DNA of 64,000 nt from NCBI RefSeq assembly GCF_018861005.1, contig NZ_JAHKQL010000022.1:156661-220660 (forward strand), written 5' to 3'. The DNA is from Polaribacter vadi. GTDB taxonomy: Bacteria; Bacteroidota; Bacteroidia; Flavobacteriales; Flavobacteriaceae. The position numbers and the translations under genes were made by a program. Shown one piece after another: positions 56,201 through 63,877 of this stretch (positions are counted from its first letter, which is position 1; the number at the start of each line of letters is the position of its first letter). The notes under the pieces are model-generated. The model had not been told where the DNA came from, ran no database searches, and saw nothing but the letters and a program-made list of their open reading frames with translations.

Positions 56201-57081
56201 ATGGAACAGGTTCTGCATCCATTACAACTGAAGGATATTTAACAGGAAATGCTTTAGGAACAGTTACAGTAAAAGCAACAGCTGTTGATGGCTCTGCAGT
56301 TTACGGTCAAATAGAAATGACTGTTCAAGAAGATGCTATAGATACTGATGTAACCATTTATCTAACAGAAGATGCTTATACATGGGATAGATTTGCTACA
56401 AAAAATTATGGTGGAGTAAAATTAATTGTTAGAGATGATCCTGTAGATTTAAATCGTCATTCCTATGTGAAATTCGATTTAAGCTTGCTTTCAGATGTAG
56501 AAACAGCTAAATTTAGACTTACTTTAGATGAGGTTACAGAAGATACTAGAAATTTTGAAGCTTTCTTGGTTGATGATAATTGGACAGAGAATACTATTAC
56601 TTGGAATAATGCCCCTACAAGTGGCGTTTCTTTAGGTGAAGTTTCTAATTCTGGTCAAGTAATTGAGTGGGATATTACAAGTACAGTCCTTTCACAAATG
56701 CAAGAAAATGAATTGTTGTCAATTAAAGTTATTTCTAAAGATATGGAAATCACTAATGGTATTTATAGTAAAGAAGTAGCAGTTACAGATACTGATAAAC
56801 CAAGATTAGTAATTACATCTACTGGTGAAACATTATCTATAAATGATGCCATAAATACTACTAACTTGTCAGTATATCCTAACCCAACAACTGGTAAAGT
56901 ATATATACAAGGTTTAAAGAATGAAAACACTACAATATACATCTATAATAAGTTAGGACAATTGTTACAACATGAAAAATACAATTCAAATTTTAACATG
57001 AGTTCGTTTAAAGCTGGAATTTATTTTATGAAAATTTTAAGCGATCACGAACAAAAAACAATTCGTATCATTAAAAAATAG
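53212..57081 (+). CDS. Giant modular GH107-like endo-fucanase, copy 2 (T9SS secreted)
   Basis: This 1289-residue paralogue begins 33 bases after copy 1 and shows the same order: signal peptide (1-29), beta domain, catalytic barrel with Asp295 and His363, G8-like segment, LamG, three Big2 domains, one CBM96-type module and a T9SS tail. It lacks the second Big2 plus CBM96 unit, which accounts for most of the 262-residue size difference. Conservation with copy 1 is high in the catalytic barrel, with local changes (for example a shorter loop before the His). This suggests duplication followed by specialisation for different fucan linkages or sulfation patterns. Confidence 0.78.
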   Translation: MKNKIIKNKYLTQFWILTLLLLHTAIFSQTVIETYADGDTQNSIKNDFSISVDASYQLDLSLENATDATYLTLSQNGTGYDVVLKSRDTEESHHISIVGSIKDTEGNEVKTYSEKFTVQQATPSSSESTASWMSGKWGVRFAIQGGSKLDAAVAAGANYYNGIKQIADTLKTVGYVISNLTNNAHGYHFTLRDHPYIDIANEIHPDFVPSIENEQIILDVLKAFKDSGKKVILYIASDGPSASGGTPNNAEYKAAWEAYYNENFDGAEAAAWKHLVKGYVERFNDLGLVDGFWVDHAVALPGGPTGFVNMLMEVNPNFAITVNYGKKYFDKTVASNGIDMPTNHKVVNLWPTGGDYNDFTAGHPTPLATGAAPNSWAYEELTLEETKNAPWVALNDKKILRHFWTPVRQNWTSPNSDNFPVLFDAEQAYRFVRTLTDAGAAHSFANTISLGSITQQEFEMFKIIDERMQQSQKPDYESYIRPIGAYFKEEYRFDGSFNTNYWDNAANWSSGQLPSSTSDVVIKAGDSILVASDSSVRDLLIEEGASLNVSKEINFQIYGNVRGTINYIESIAPAPVPGIVSQYLFENNLNDEIGDNHGTLVGEPTFVNSGVKEGDYSLLLDDDNDQIDLINHIEDFPKGGAARTITGWFNTTSTTGSIFNYGTEATGERFEIIGNLNEFSVAVSGFKWGVDNLSLSSDWHHFAVVLPSIADPQSDDLLLYLDGELITAARLAGAVRSINTGDSFAVIGAAYNGTLDDFRIYNTALDASEIYTVIHGPILVSSLSFEDDLVVYENNSIQMTVSVLPEDAADKSVSWSVTNGTGSANIDDNGVLTGTAIGTVIVTATAKDGSEVTSQTEVTVSEITPVTSITVQGIGGITTVEVGKELQMEAFILPEDASIKNVVWSLDPVGGLGTIDENGVFVGYNDGAVTIYATATDNSGISGVVSIQVVTNPLVQSIDVYGLNGVNAIQLGTTLPMKVSVLPADADDVSVNWSVINGTGSASITTEGYLTGNALGTVTVKATAVDGSAVYGQIEMTVQEDAIDTDVTIYLTEDAYTWDRFATKNYGGVKLIVRDDPVDLNRHSYVKFDLSLLSDVETAKFRLTLDEVTEDTRNFEAFLVDDNWTENTITWNNAPTSGVSLGEVSNSGQVIEWDITSTVLSQMQENELLSIKVISKDMEITNGIYSKEVAVTDTDKPRLVITSTGETLSINDAINTTNLSVYPNPTTGKVYIQGLKNENTTIYIYNKLGQLLQHEKYNSNFNMSSFKAGIYFMKILSDHEQKTIRIIKK

Positions 57082-57086
57082 CTTTT

Positions 57087-57118
57087 ATAAAACCTGTATT
57101 TTATGATGCAGGTTTTAT
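57087..57118 (+). terminator. Terminator between copy 2 and the sulfatases
   Basis: The 10-bp stem ataaaacctg / caggttttat, with a 12-base loop, is followed by a T-rich tract. Sulfatase genes may thus have their own promoter in 57119-57253. Confidence 0.75.
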
Positions 57119-57253
57119 TTAATATTTTTTTACATAAATTTTTGCAGAACACTTTTTAGTTTCAATATTTAAATTGATAGATAAGTGACAAAATTTATCA
57201 TTATAGAGTACTGAAAAAATATAGATTTGAATCCTTTTATTAAAATATACATC

Positions 57254-58672
57254 ATGAAAATTATTAAATTAATTACACTCTTTTTTATCTCAATGTTAGC
57301 TTTTCAAAGTTGCAAGAATAAAACAGAAACCAAAACATTGGCAGAAACAAATAAATCCACTTCAAAAAAACAACCCAACATCATCTTTATTTTTGCTGAT
57401 GACTGGGGTTATGGAGATTTAGGAATCCATGGAAGTACATTTTGTGAGACACCAAATTTAGATAAAATGGCTGCTGATGGTATCGATTTTCAAAATTTTT
57501 CTGTGGTAAATCCAGTATGTTCACCTAGTAGGGTTGGTATGGTTACAGGGCAATTTCCAGCAAGACAATCTGTACATGGTCATTTTGCTTCTGTAGCATC
57601 TCATGCCAAAAGAAAAATGCCAGATTGGTTAGATACCAATGCACCAATGTTACCACGTATGTTAAAAAATGCGGGTTATACAACCGCTCATTTTGGTAAA
57701 TGGCACCTTACAAATACGCATGTAGAAGACGCGCCTACTCCATTAGAATATGGTTATGATGAGTATGGTGCATTTAATATTGCAGGTAGATTACATCAAA
57801 TGCAAGTAGACTCAACACTACATAAAACAATAGATTTCGCAAAACGCAATAAAGACAAACCGTTTTTTATAAATGCTTGGATTCATGCAACACATACTCC
57901 TCATTATCCCAAAGCAAAGTATATGGACAAATATGCACATTTAGAGGATCAAAAACAGGTTTATGCAGCTGTAGTTGCTGAGTACGATGCACGAATAGGC
58001 GAACTTTTTGATACCTTAAAAGAATTGGGGATAGATGATAATACCTTAGTATTATTTTCTTCGGATAACGGTCCTGAAATAACAGGTACTAAAAAGAGAA
58101 CAGAAGATAATTCTACAGGACCAGGTATGGGAGAGTATTATTCAGTTGGTGAAGATGGAGGACTTAAAGGACGCAAGCGCTCTTTATTTGCTGGTGGTGT
58201 ACGTATTCCTTTTATTGTACGTTGGCCGGGTCAAGTTCCTGTAGGAAAAGTTGATAAAACAACTCAAATGTCTGCAGTAGATTTATTACCAACCTTTATG
58301 GATTTAGCAGGTGCAGATTATCCTGAAGGTTACAAACCAGATGGTGAAAGTATTGTTGCAGCTATAAAAGGGGAAAAATATAATCGTGAAAAACCTATTT
58401 ATTGGGATTGGCGTTTTTCTAGTAATCGTCCATATTTTTGGCCAAGTGCAGGAATACAAGATCAAAACTGGAAATTGTTGATTAATAAAAAAAGGAATCG
58501 CACAGAATTATACGATATCAGCAAAGATTGGGCTGAACAAAATGACGTATCTGTAGATCATCCCGAGAAAGTAAAAGCTTTAATAAAAAAAATAGAATTG
58601 TTTCAGAATACTTTACCAGAAAATCCACCAGCAAATACCTTTTCTAAAGAAAGAGAAACGCTTAAAAAATAA
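57254..58672 (+). CDS. S1-family sulfatase lipoprotein 1
   Basis: The 472 residues start at ATG 57254; an in-frame TTG 27 bases earlier would add nine residues before the signal. The lipobox AFQSC puts the lipid Cys at residue 20. The S1 maturation motif CSPSRVGMVTGQ has Cys89 as the residue converted to formylglycine (requires an anaerobic or FGE-type maturase, not encoded here). The metal-binding ADDWGYGD (about 48-55) and SDNGPE segments are present, and GKWHL follows in the substrate pocket. It is predicted to act on sulfated fucan fragments. Neighbouring genes support that. Confidence 0.94.
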   Translation: MKIIKLITLFFISMLAFQSCKNKTETKTLAETNKSTSKKQPNIIFIFADDWGYGDLGIHGSTFCETPNLDKMAADGIDFQNFSVVNPVCSPSRVGMVTGQFPARQSVHGHFASVASHAKRKMPDWLDTNAPMLPRMLKNAGYTTAHFGKWHLTNTHVEDAPTPLEYGYDEYGAFNIAGRLHQMQVDSTLHKTIDFAKRNKDKPFFINAWIHATHTPHYPKAKYMDKYAHLEDQKQVYAAVVAEYDARIGELFDTLKELGIDDNTLVLFSSDNGPEITGTKKRTEDNSTGPGMGEYYSVGEDGGLKGRKRSLFAGGVRIPFIVRWPGQVPVGKVDKTTQMSAVDLLPTFMDLAGADYPEGYKPDGESIVAAIKGEKYNREKPIYWDWRFSSNRPYFWPSAGIQDQNWKLLINKKRNRTELYDISKDWAEQNDVSVDHPEKVKALIKKIELFQNTLPENPPANTFSKERETLKK

Positions 58673-58736
58673 TTTTTATTCCTAAGTCAGAAACCATCAT
58701 AACCCAATGAGGGGAAATGACATCAAAAAGAAATCC

Positions 58737-60317
58737 ATGAATATTAAGTTTGTATTAATTGTTTTTTTATCAATTGTTTTATTCGGATGTCAATCCAAAA
58801 ATAATGAGACAAAAGAAAAACCAGAAAACAAAAATAAAAATCCAAACATCATCTATATTTTGGCGGATGATTTAGGCTATGGTGATGTACAATCCTTTAA
58901 TTCTGAAGGAAAAATTCCTACTCCTAATCTAAACAAAATGGCCGCCAATGGGGTGAAATTCACAAATGCTTATACATCATCAGCAGTTTGTACACCAACA
59001 AGATATAGCATCTTAACAGGTCGTTACAATTGGAGAACAGAATTAAAGAGTTTTGTGGTTAGTGGCTACTCAAAATCGCTCATAAAACAAGAAAGAACTA
59101 CTGTTGCAGAGATGTTAAAAAACCAAGGATATAGCACAGCATTTATTGGAAAATGGCATTTAGGTTGGGATTGGGAAATCACAAAAGAAGATTCAAAATT
59201 TAGTAGAGATAAACTAAACGCAAAACCAGAAGTAGATTTTAGTAAACCTATAAAAAATGGACCTAACAGTCATGGTTTTGATTATACATTTGGTTTTTGT
59301 GGATCTCTAGATATGGCTCCTTATGTGTATGTTGAAAATAATAAACCAACCACGGAGCCAACCAAAACTACAGTTTCTGTTGATGAAAAAGGAAAATGGA
59401 GAAAAGGGCTTACATCAGACGACTTTAATCATACCAATGTATTACAAGATTTAACAGATAAAGCAATTAGTTATATTGATGAAAATGCAAATGGAAAATC
59501 ACCTTTCTTTTTGTACTTTCCTTTACCAGCACCTCATACACCAATTTTACCAACAACTGAATTTTTAGGAAAAAGTAACACCAATATGTATGGAGATTTT
59601 GTGATGCAAGTTGATGATGTTGTGCGTCAAATTAGAGAAACGCTAAAAAAGCAAGGTATTTCAGAAAATACAATGTTAGTTTTTACAAGTGATAATGGCT
59701 GTTCACCAAGAGCAAATTTTGATGAATTAGCCAAAGTAAATCACGATCCAAGCTATACATTTAAAGGAACAAAATCTGATATTTATGAAGGAGGACTGCA
59801 TGTGCCATTTATAGTAGAATGGCCACATAAAGCTTTGAAAAATTCGAGCTCAAATAAAGTTATTTCTACCACAGATTTTTTTGCCACAAGTGCTGATATC
59901 GTAGGTTACAAAACCAAAGATTCTGAAGGGGAAGATAGTTATAGTATGTTGCCATTAATTTCAGGTAAAAATAATATTGATATTCGTGATTATACTGTAC
60001 TGCATTCAGTAGATGGTTCTTTTGGAATTAGAAAAGGAGATTGGAAATTAATCGCTTGTCAAGGTTCTGGAGGATGGAGTTACCCAAATCCAAGAGATGT
60101 TAAAAGGGAAAAGTTAAGTTTACCAGATATGCAATTATATAATTTAAAAGACGATATAGGAGAAACCAAAAATGTAATTACAAGTTTTCCTGAGGTAGCT
60201 GCAGAATTAAAAGCAGCACTTAAAAAGATTATTTTGGATGGAAGAAGCACACCTGGATCTATTCAAAAAAATGAAGGTATGAAAGGTTGGAAGCAAATTG
60301 AAGGAATTATAAATTAA
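58737..60317 (+). CDS. S1-family sulfatase lipoprotein 2
   Basis: The 526 residues start at ATG 58737 (MNIKFVLIVFLS), with lipobox LFGC (Cys18). Maturation motif CTPTRYSILTGR, formylglycine Cys85; ADDLGYGD (about 43-50) and TSDNGCS are metal-binding segments. It differs from sulfatase 1 in its active-site motif and downstream insertions, which suggests another sulfate position. The gap between the two genes is 64 bases. It lies immediately upstream of a decayed third sulfatase. Confidence 0.94.
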   Translation: MNIKFVLIVFLSIVLFGCQSKNNETKEKPENKNKNPNIIYILADDLGYGDVQSFNSEGKIPTPNLNKMAANGVKFTNAYTSSAVCTPTRYSILTGRYNWRTELKSFVVSGYSKSLIKQERTTVAEMLKNQGYSTAFIGKWHLGWDWEITKEDSKFSRDKLNAKPEVDFSKPIKNGPNSHGFDYTFGFCGSLDMAPYVYVENNKPTTEPTKTTVSVDEKGKWRKGLTSDDFNHTNVLQDLTDKAISYIDENANGKSPFFLYFPLPAPHTPILPTTEFLGKSNTNMYGDFVMQVDDVVRQIRETLKKQGISENTMLVFTSDNGCSPRANFDELAKVNHDPSYTFKGTKSDIYEGGLHVPFIVEWPHKALKNSSSNKVISTTDFFATSADIVGYKTKDSEGEDSYSMLPLISGKNNIDIRDYTVLHSVDGSFGIRKGDWKLIACQGSGGWSYPNPRDVKREKLSLPDMQLYNLKDDIGETKNVITSFPEVAAELKAALKKIILDGRSTPGSIQKNEGMKGWKQIEGIIN

Positions 60318-60395
60318 GTTTCATTTTAGATGTAATTAAATAAATATATTTTCATATTGATTATCACTATAGGCTGTTATTACTGCAAAAAATAT

Positions 60396-60641
60396 AGAGA
60401 TGTAAGGTTAAGTTTAAATGAAATTACAATAGCTGAAGAATTTTAAAAGCATAATTATAACACAGCTTTATTTGGTAAATGGTATTTAAGTTACTCAAAA
60501 GAATACAATCCAACATTACAAGGTTTTGATGAGTTTATTGCTTTTGTTAGCGGAAATATAGATTATCACGCACATGTAGATTTAGAAGATAATCTTGATT
60601 GGAGGAAAGTAAAAGAGAAAAAAAACAAAAAAGACAGGTAA
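60396..60641 (+). pseudogene. Decayed remnant of a third sulfatase
   Basis: One frame reads RDVRLSLNEITIAEEF, stop (60444), then a fragment with NTALFGKWYLSYSKEYNPTL, GFDEFIAFVSGNIDYH and LEDNLDWRKVKEK before a stop at 60639. The GKWHL-like GKWYL and GFDEFIxFVSGNIDYH are characteristic of S1 sulfatases, and the order is right. The N-terminal part with the maturation Cys and the C-terminal part are missing, and an in-frame stop interrupts the fragment. It is noncoding now. The rest of 60318-60835 shows no gene. Confidence 0.8.
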
Positions 60642-60835
60642 CCATTTTTTTTAAAGTAATTTTTATATGAGGTAGATTTTTTACACTTCAATGTTTAAAT
60701 TGAATTTTGAGGTGGATTATAGCTTCCTATATTCACTTATAAAAGTAAAGTAAAAGAAAATTACTATAAAATTTTTTATTTAAATTTTTGATTATAAATA
60801 TGTTGTTTGGTTTTAGTTTCTTTTGTTTGACTTAT

Positions 60836-62239
60836 TTACTTCCCGATACAAAAATTAGAAAAAATATGGCCTAGAATATCTTTATCTACATCATAATCTC
60901 CAGTAATTGCACCTAAATGACGCAAACATTCTCTAATGTCTATAGAAAATAAATCCGTAGAAATTTCTAAATCAATACCTTGTTGTACTGAAGTTATTGC
61001 TATTAAAGCATTATTTAACGCTTCAAAATGACGAGAATTGGTAACAATGGTTTCATTATTACTTAAAGCACCAATATTAACCAAAGAAGTTAATTCATTT
61101 TTAAGGGTATCAATTCCTGTTTTGTTTTTTGCTGATAACAAAATTAAATTTTCAATTTTTGATTTTAGAGTAGCAGTTTCATCCGAAGAAATTAAATCTG
61201 ATTTATTGGCAATCACTAAAATTTTTTTATTTTCGAAACGCTTTTTTAAAGTTTCAATTTCAGTTTTAAACGTTGTATTTTCTTCTCTAAATTTCTGTGA
61301 GTTTACTAAGAAAATAATGAGTTGTGCATTTTCTGCTTTTTCATAAGCTTTTTTAATACCAATACTTTCTACAACATCTTTTGTTTCTCTAATACCTGCT
61401 GTATCTATAAATCGAAAAGCAACACCATCAATAATAATTTCGTCTTCTATGGCATCTCTTGTTGTACCAGCAATATCAGAAACTATGGCTTTTTCTTCAT
61501 TTAAAAGTGCATTTAATAAAGTAGATTTTCCAACATTTGGTTCGCCAATTATGGCTACAGGAATTCCATTTTTCATGGCATTACCAAAAGAAAAACTATC
61601 AATTAAACGTTTTAAAACCAAGGTTATTTTTGATACTAATTCTTTAAAACGAGTTCTATCTGCAAATTCTACATCTTCACCAGAAAAATCAAGTTCTAAT
61701 TCTATTAGAGCTGCAAAATCTAATAACTGACCTCTTAATTCTTTAAGTTCGTTTGTAATTCCACCTCTCATTTGCTGAATTGCCATTTGATGACTGGCAG
61801 CTGAATTCGAAGCAATAACATCTGCAACAGCTTCTGCTTGTGATAAATCCATTTTACCATTTAAAAAAGCGCGCATAGTAAATTCACCATTATCAGCCAT
61901 TCTACAACCATTTTGTAAAAACAATTGTATAATTTCTTGCTGAATAAAGCTAGAACCATGGCAAGAAATTTCAACTACATTTTCGCCAGTATACGAATTT
62001 GGATTTTTAAAAACAGAAACTAAAACTTCATCTAAAACAATATTATTATTATTATTATCAACAATATGTCCTAAATGAATGGTATGAGATTTCTGGTTTT
62101 TTAATGTTTTTCCTTTTCTAATAGATTTAAAAAAAGCATCAGCAATTGTTATTGCATTTTCTCCAGAAAGTCTAATTACAGCAATTGCTCCAACTCCTGC
62201 AGGTGTTGCTAAAGCAATAATAGTATCGTTTTTAATCAT
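60836..62239 (-). CDS. mnmE: tRNA uridine-5-carboxymethylaminomethyl modification GTPase
   Basis: With MnmG this GTPase modifies U34 of several tRNAs. The 467 residues have an N-terminal tetrahydrofolate-binding domain (TIIALATPAGVGAIAVIRLSG, about 4-24), a helical region, an inserted G domain with GEPNVGKSTLL (P-loop), DTAG and NKSD, and the C-terminal FCIGK with its functional Cys. The start MIKND at 62239 is taken from homology; an in-frame ATG five codons earlier (MYFCK) is possible. It is a housekeeping gene bordering the IS element. Confidence 0.97.
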   Translation of the reverse strand: MIKNDTIIALATPAGVGAIAVIRLSGENAITIADAFFKSIRKGKTLKNQKSHTIHLGHIVDNNNNNIVLDEVLVSVFKNPNSYTGENVVEISCHGSSFIQQEIIQLFLQNGCRMADNGEFTMRAFLNGKMDLSQAEAVADVIASNSAASHQMAIQQMRGGITNELKELRGQLLDFAALIELELDFSGEDVEFADRTRFKELVSKITLVLKRLIDSFSFGNAMKNGIPVAIIGEPNVGKSTLLNALLNEEKAIVSDIAGTTRDAIEDEIIIDGVAFRFIDTAGIRETKDVVESIGIKKAYEKAENAQLIIFLVNSQKFREENTTFKTEIETLKKRFENKKILVIANKSDLISSDETATLKSKIENLILLSAKNKTGIDTLKNELTSLVNIGALSNNETIVTNSRHFEALNNALIAITSVQQGIDLEISTDLFSIDIRECLRHLGAITGDYDVDKDILGHIFSNFCIGK

Positions 62240-62427
62240 TTTGCAAAAATACATAAAGATTTTATCAGAAAATAAAAAGCACTATAATTAACGTAGTGTT
62301 TTTTCAAAATCATTCAAATAATGTATTATACTGATATAGGTTGACACTTTTTAGTTAATATTTAGACGTTCAAAGATTATTTTTTAGCCGTTTAGAAGGC
62401 AAAAAATAGTTTGAACTAGTTCTGTTC

Positions 62428-63310
62428 TTAAATCTTAAGTTCAGGTAAATTTACATTATTTTTTCGATAGGATTTGTATTTGATATTAGGATTTAGATGC
62501 ACTTCTGCAGGTTTTCTGAGATCTAGTCTAAAATGAGTTCTCAAATTGTTATAAATATAGACTGCTTGTTGTGTCATTTTTTAAGCTAATTCAGTGTTTT
62601 TAATGTTTTGTTTTAATCCATATTCATACTTAAGCGTTCTATTAATTCTTTCAGCGACAGCATTTTCATAAGGGTCATATTGTTCTGTCATGCTCATTAT
62701 AATTCCATTTTTTTCAGCGAATTGAGTGTATTTAGGATTGCAGTACTGGAATCCTCTGTCAGAATGATGGATAAGCTTTTTATCAGGATATTTTCTGTTT
62801 TTAATGGCTATAGCAAGTACATCGATGCAAAGCGATGTTCTCATATGGTTATTGAGTTTGTAGCCCATAATTTGCTTAGAATAAGCATCTGTAACAATGG
62901 CTGAGTAATTATGACCATATTGCGTTTTAATATAAGTGATATCGCAAACCCATAGATGTTCAGGACGAATAGGGACATGATCTTTTACCAGGTTTTTATA
63001 TTTTTTGTACATATGATTTGAGTTTGTAGTTGTGATGTAATTTTTTTGTTTAGGAATCAAAAGATTATTTAGTCGAAGCGATAGAACTTGTCTCTACCAA
63101 TTTTAATATCAGCGTTTATAAAGTCCTGTTTTAGTTCTTTATGTAGCTTAATTCCACCAGTTTTAGAGCCTACTTTTTTACGATAGTCCTTAACCATTTT
63201 AATCATTTTTTGATGATCGCTTTCTTTTTTCTGTTGCGTTTTTAGCCTTTTGTAGAAGGCTTGTTTAGAGATCCCAAAACATCCATAGAGCCATTTTCTT
63301 TTATACGCTG
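62428..63310 (-). pseudogene. IS3-family transposase OrfB, disrupted by frameshift and stop
   Basis: The DDE integrase domain is recognisable: VCDITYIKT (first Asp), IHHSDRGFQYCN (second Asp) and PYENAVAERINRTLKYEYG (Glu). OrfB begins in the -1 frame inside OrfA (near A6 at 63311-63316), reads through LYGCFGISKQAFYKR, and is interrupted around 63072-63085 by a net one-base frame change (RDKFY ... LRLNNLLIPKQKNY resumes in another frame). A second defect is an in-frame TAA at 62581 after NTELA; the true C-terminus KMTQQAVYIYNNLRTHFRLD continues beyond it to 62428. It cannot make active transposase. Confidence 0.85.
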
Positions 63311-63676
63311 TTTTTTCTTTTGTTCTATCTCTTTTGCTAATGTTTTGGGCAATGACTTTTTTGACATATCGACTCCTGTAATAAGTTCCATATCAGCGAT
63401 AATGTCTTGTTGAAAGTCTTTTACAAACTCAAGTTCTTCAACCTTTTCCTTTAACTTTTTAATCTCATCGTTTTTACTCATACCTGTATTTTGTTGTACT
63501 AAGGTACTGTATTTTCTTAACCAATAGGAAATAGTTGTTCTAGGAACGTCATATTTTTTTGAGGCTTGATTGTTGGATAGTTGACCGCTAAGAATTTGGT
63601 CAACGACTAAAAGTTTGGTTTCTAAAGTTGCTTTTTGGTAGCTTTTTTTTCGCCAGTGTTCATTTTTTGTTTTCAT
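63242..63676 (-). CDS. IS3-family transposase OrfA
   Basis: The 144 residues form an intact OrfA: an HTH domain (about 17-55: LETKLLVVDQILSGQLSNNQ, ASKKYDVPRTTISYWL), then a coiled-coil leucine zipper (about 69-105: EIKKLKEKVEELEFVKDFQQ). It normally regulates transposition and, by -1 frameshifting at a run of As, fuses with OrfB. The frame appears intact here, but OrfB is broken. Confidence 0.85.
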   Translation of the reverse strand: MKTKNEHWRKKSYQKATLETKLLVVDQILSGQLSNNQASKKYDVPRTTISYWLRKYSTLVQQNTGMSKNDEIKKLKEKVEELEFVKDFQQDIIADMELITGVDMSKKSLPKTLAKEIEQKKKQRIKENGSMDVLGSLNKPSTKG

Positions 63677-63744
63677 AAGTGACTGTAATTAATTGCTTAA
63701 TTTTTTGGTCAACCTATTTCAGGAAAGTTCATTTTGGTAATTGT

Positions 63745-63877
63745 GTACAACGTTGTTGTATAAGCTTTGTTGCGTTGTTTAAGCGGTGAATTTAGTAAAT
63801 AAAACACGAACGGCGAAATTCCGGAGGAATTTCCCAAGTGAGCTAAAACCAGCAATAAATTATATACGGTGTTGTGC
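63745..63877 (-). repeat. attC-like inverted-repeat element
   Basis: The 133 bases are bounded by gtacaac (63745) and gttgtgc (63877), which pair at 6 of 7 positions. Inside these, after 5- and 4-base spacers, tgtataa and ttatata pair at 6 of 7. A further internal hairpin (gaaattcc / ggaatttc, 63815-63833) lies in the centre. R box, unpaired spacer, L box and a terminal variable region is the structure of an integron attC site. On the minus strand it starts directly after the gene stop at 63878. No integrase is in this window. Confidence 0.4.

Larger units (their letters stand above)
62331..63722 (-). mobile_element. Decayed IS3-family insertion sequence, about 1.39 kb
   Basis: Imperfect terminal inverted repeats are seen: CTGATATAGGTTGAC at the left end (62331) and, on the opposite strand at the right end (63722), CTGAAATAGGTTGAC; 14 of 15 positions match. 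The interior holds OrfA and a broken OrfB. Adjacent bases show no target duplication (left attata, right gaaag), so it is an old or rearranged copy. Confidence 0.85.

Noticed and set aside
61038..61730. Three plus-strand frames overlapping mnmE
   Set aside because: They are antisense to the conserved GTPase domain of mnmE and have Phe/Ser-rich translated composition typical of shadows.
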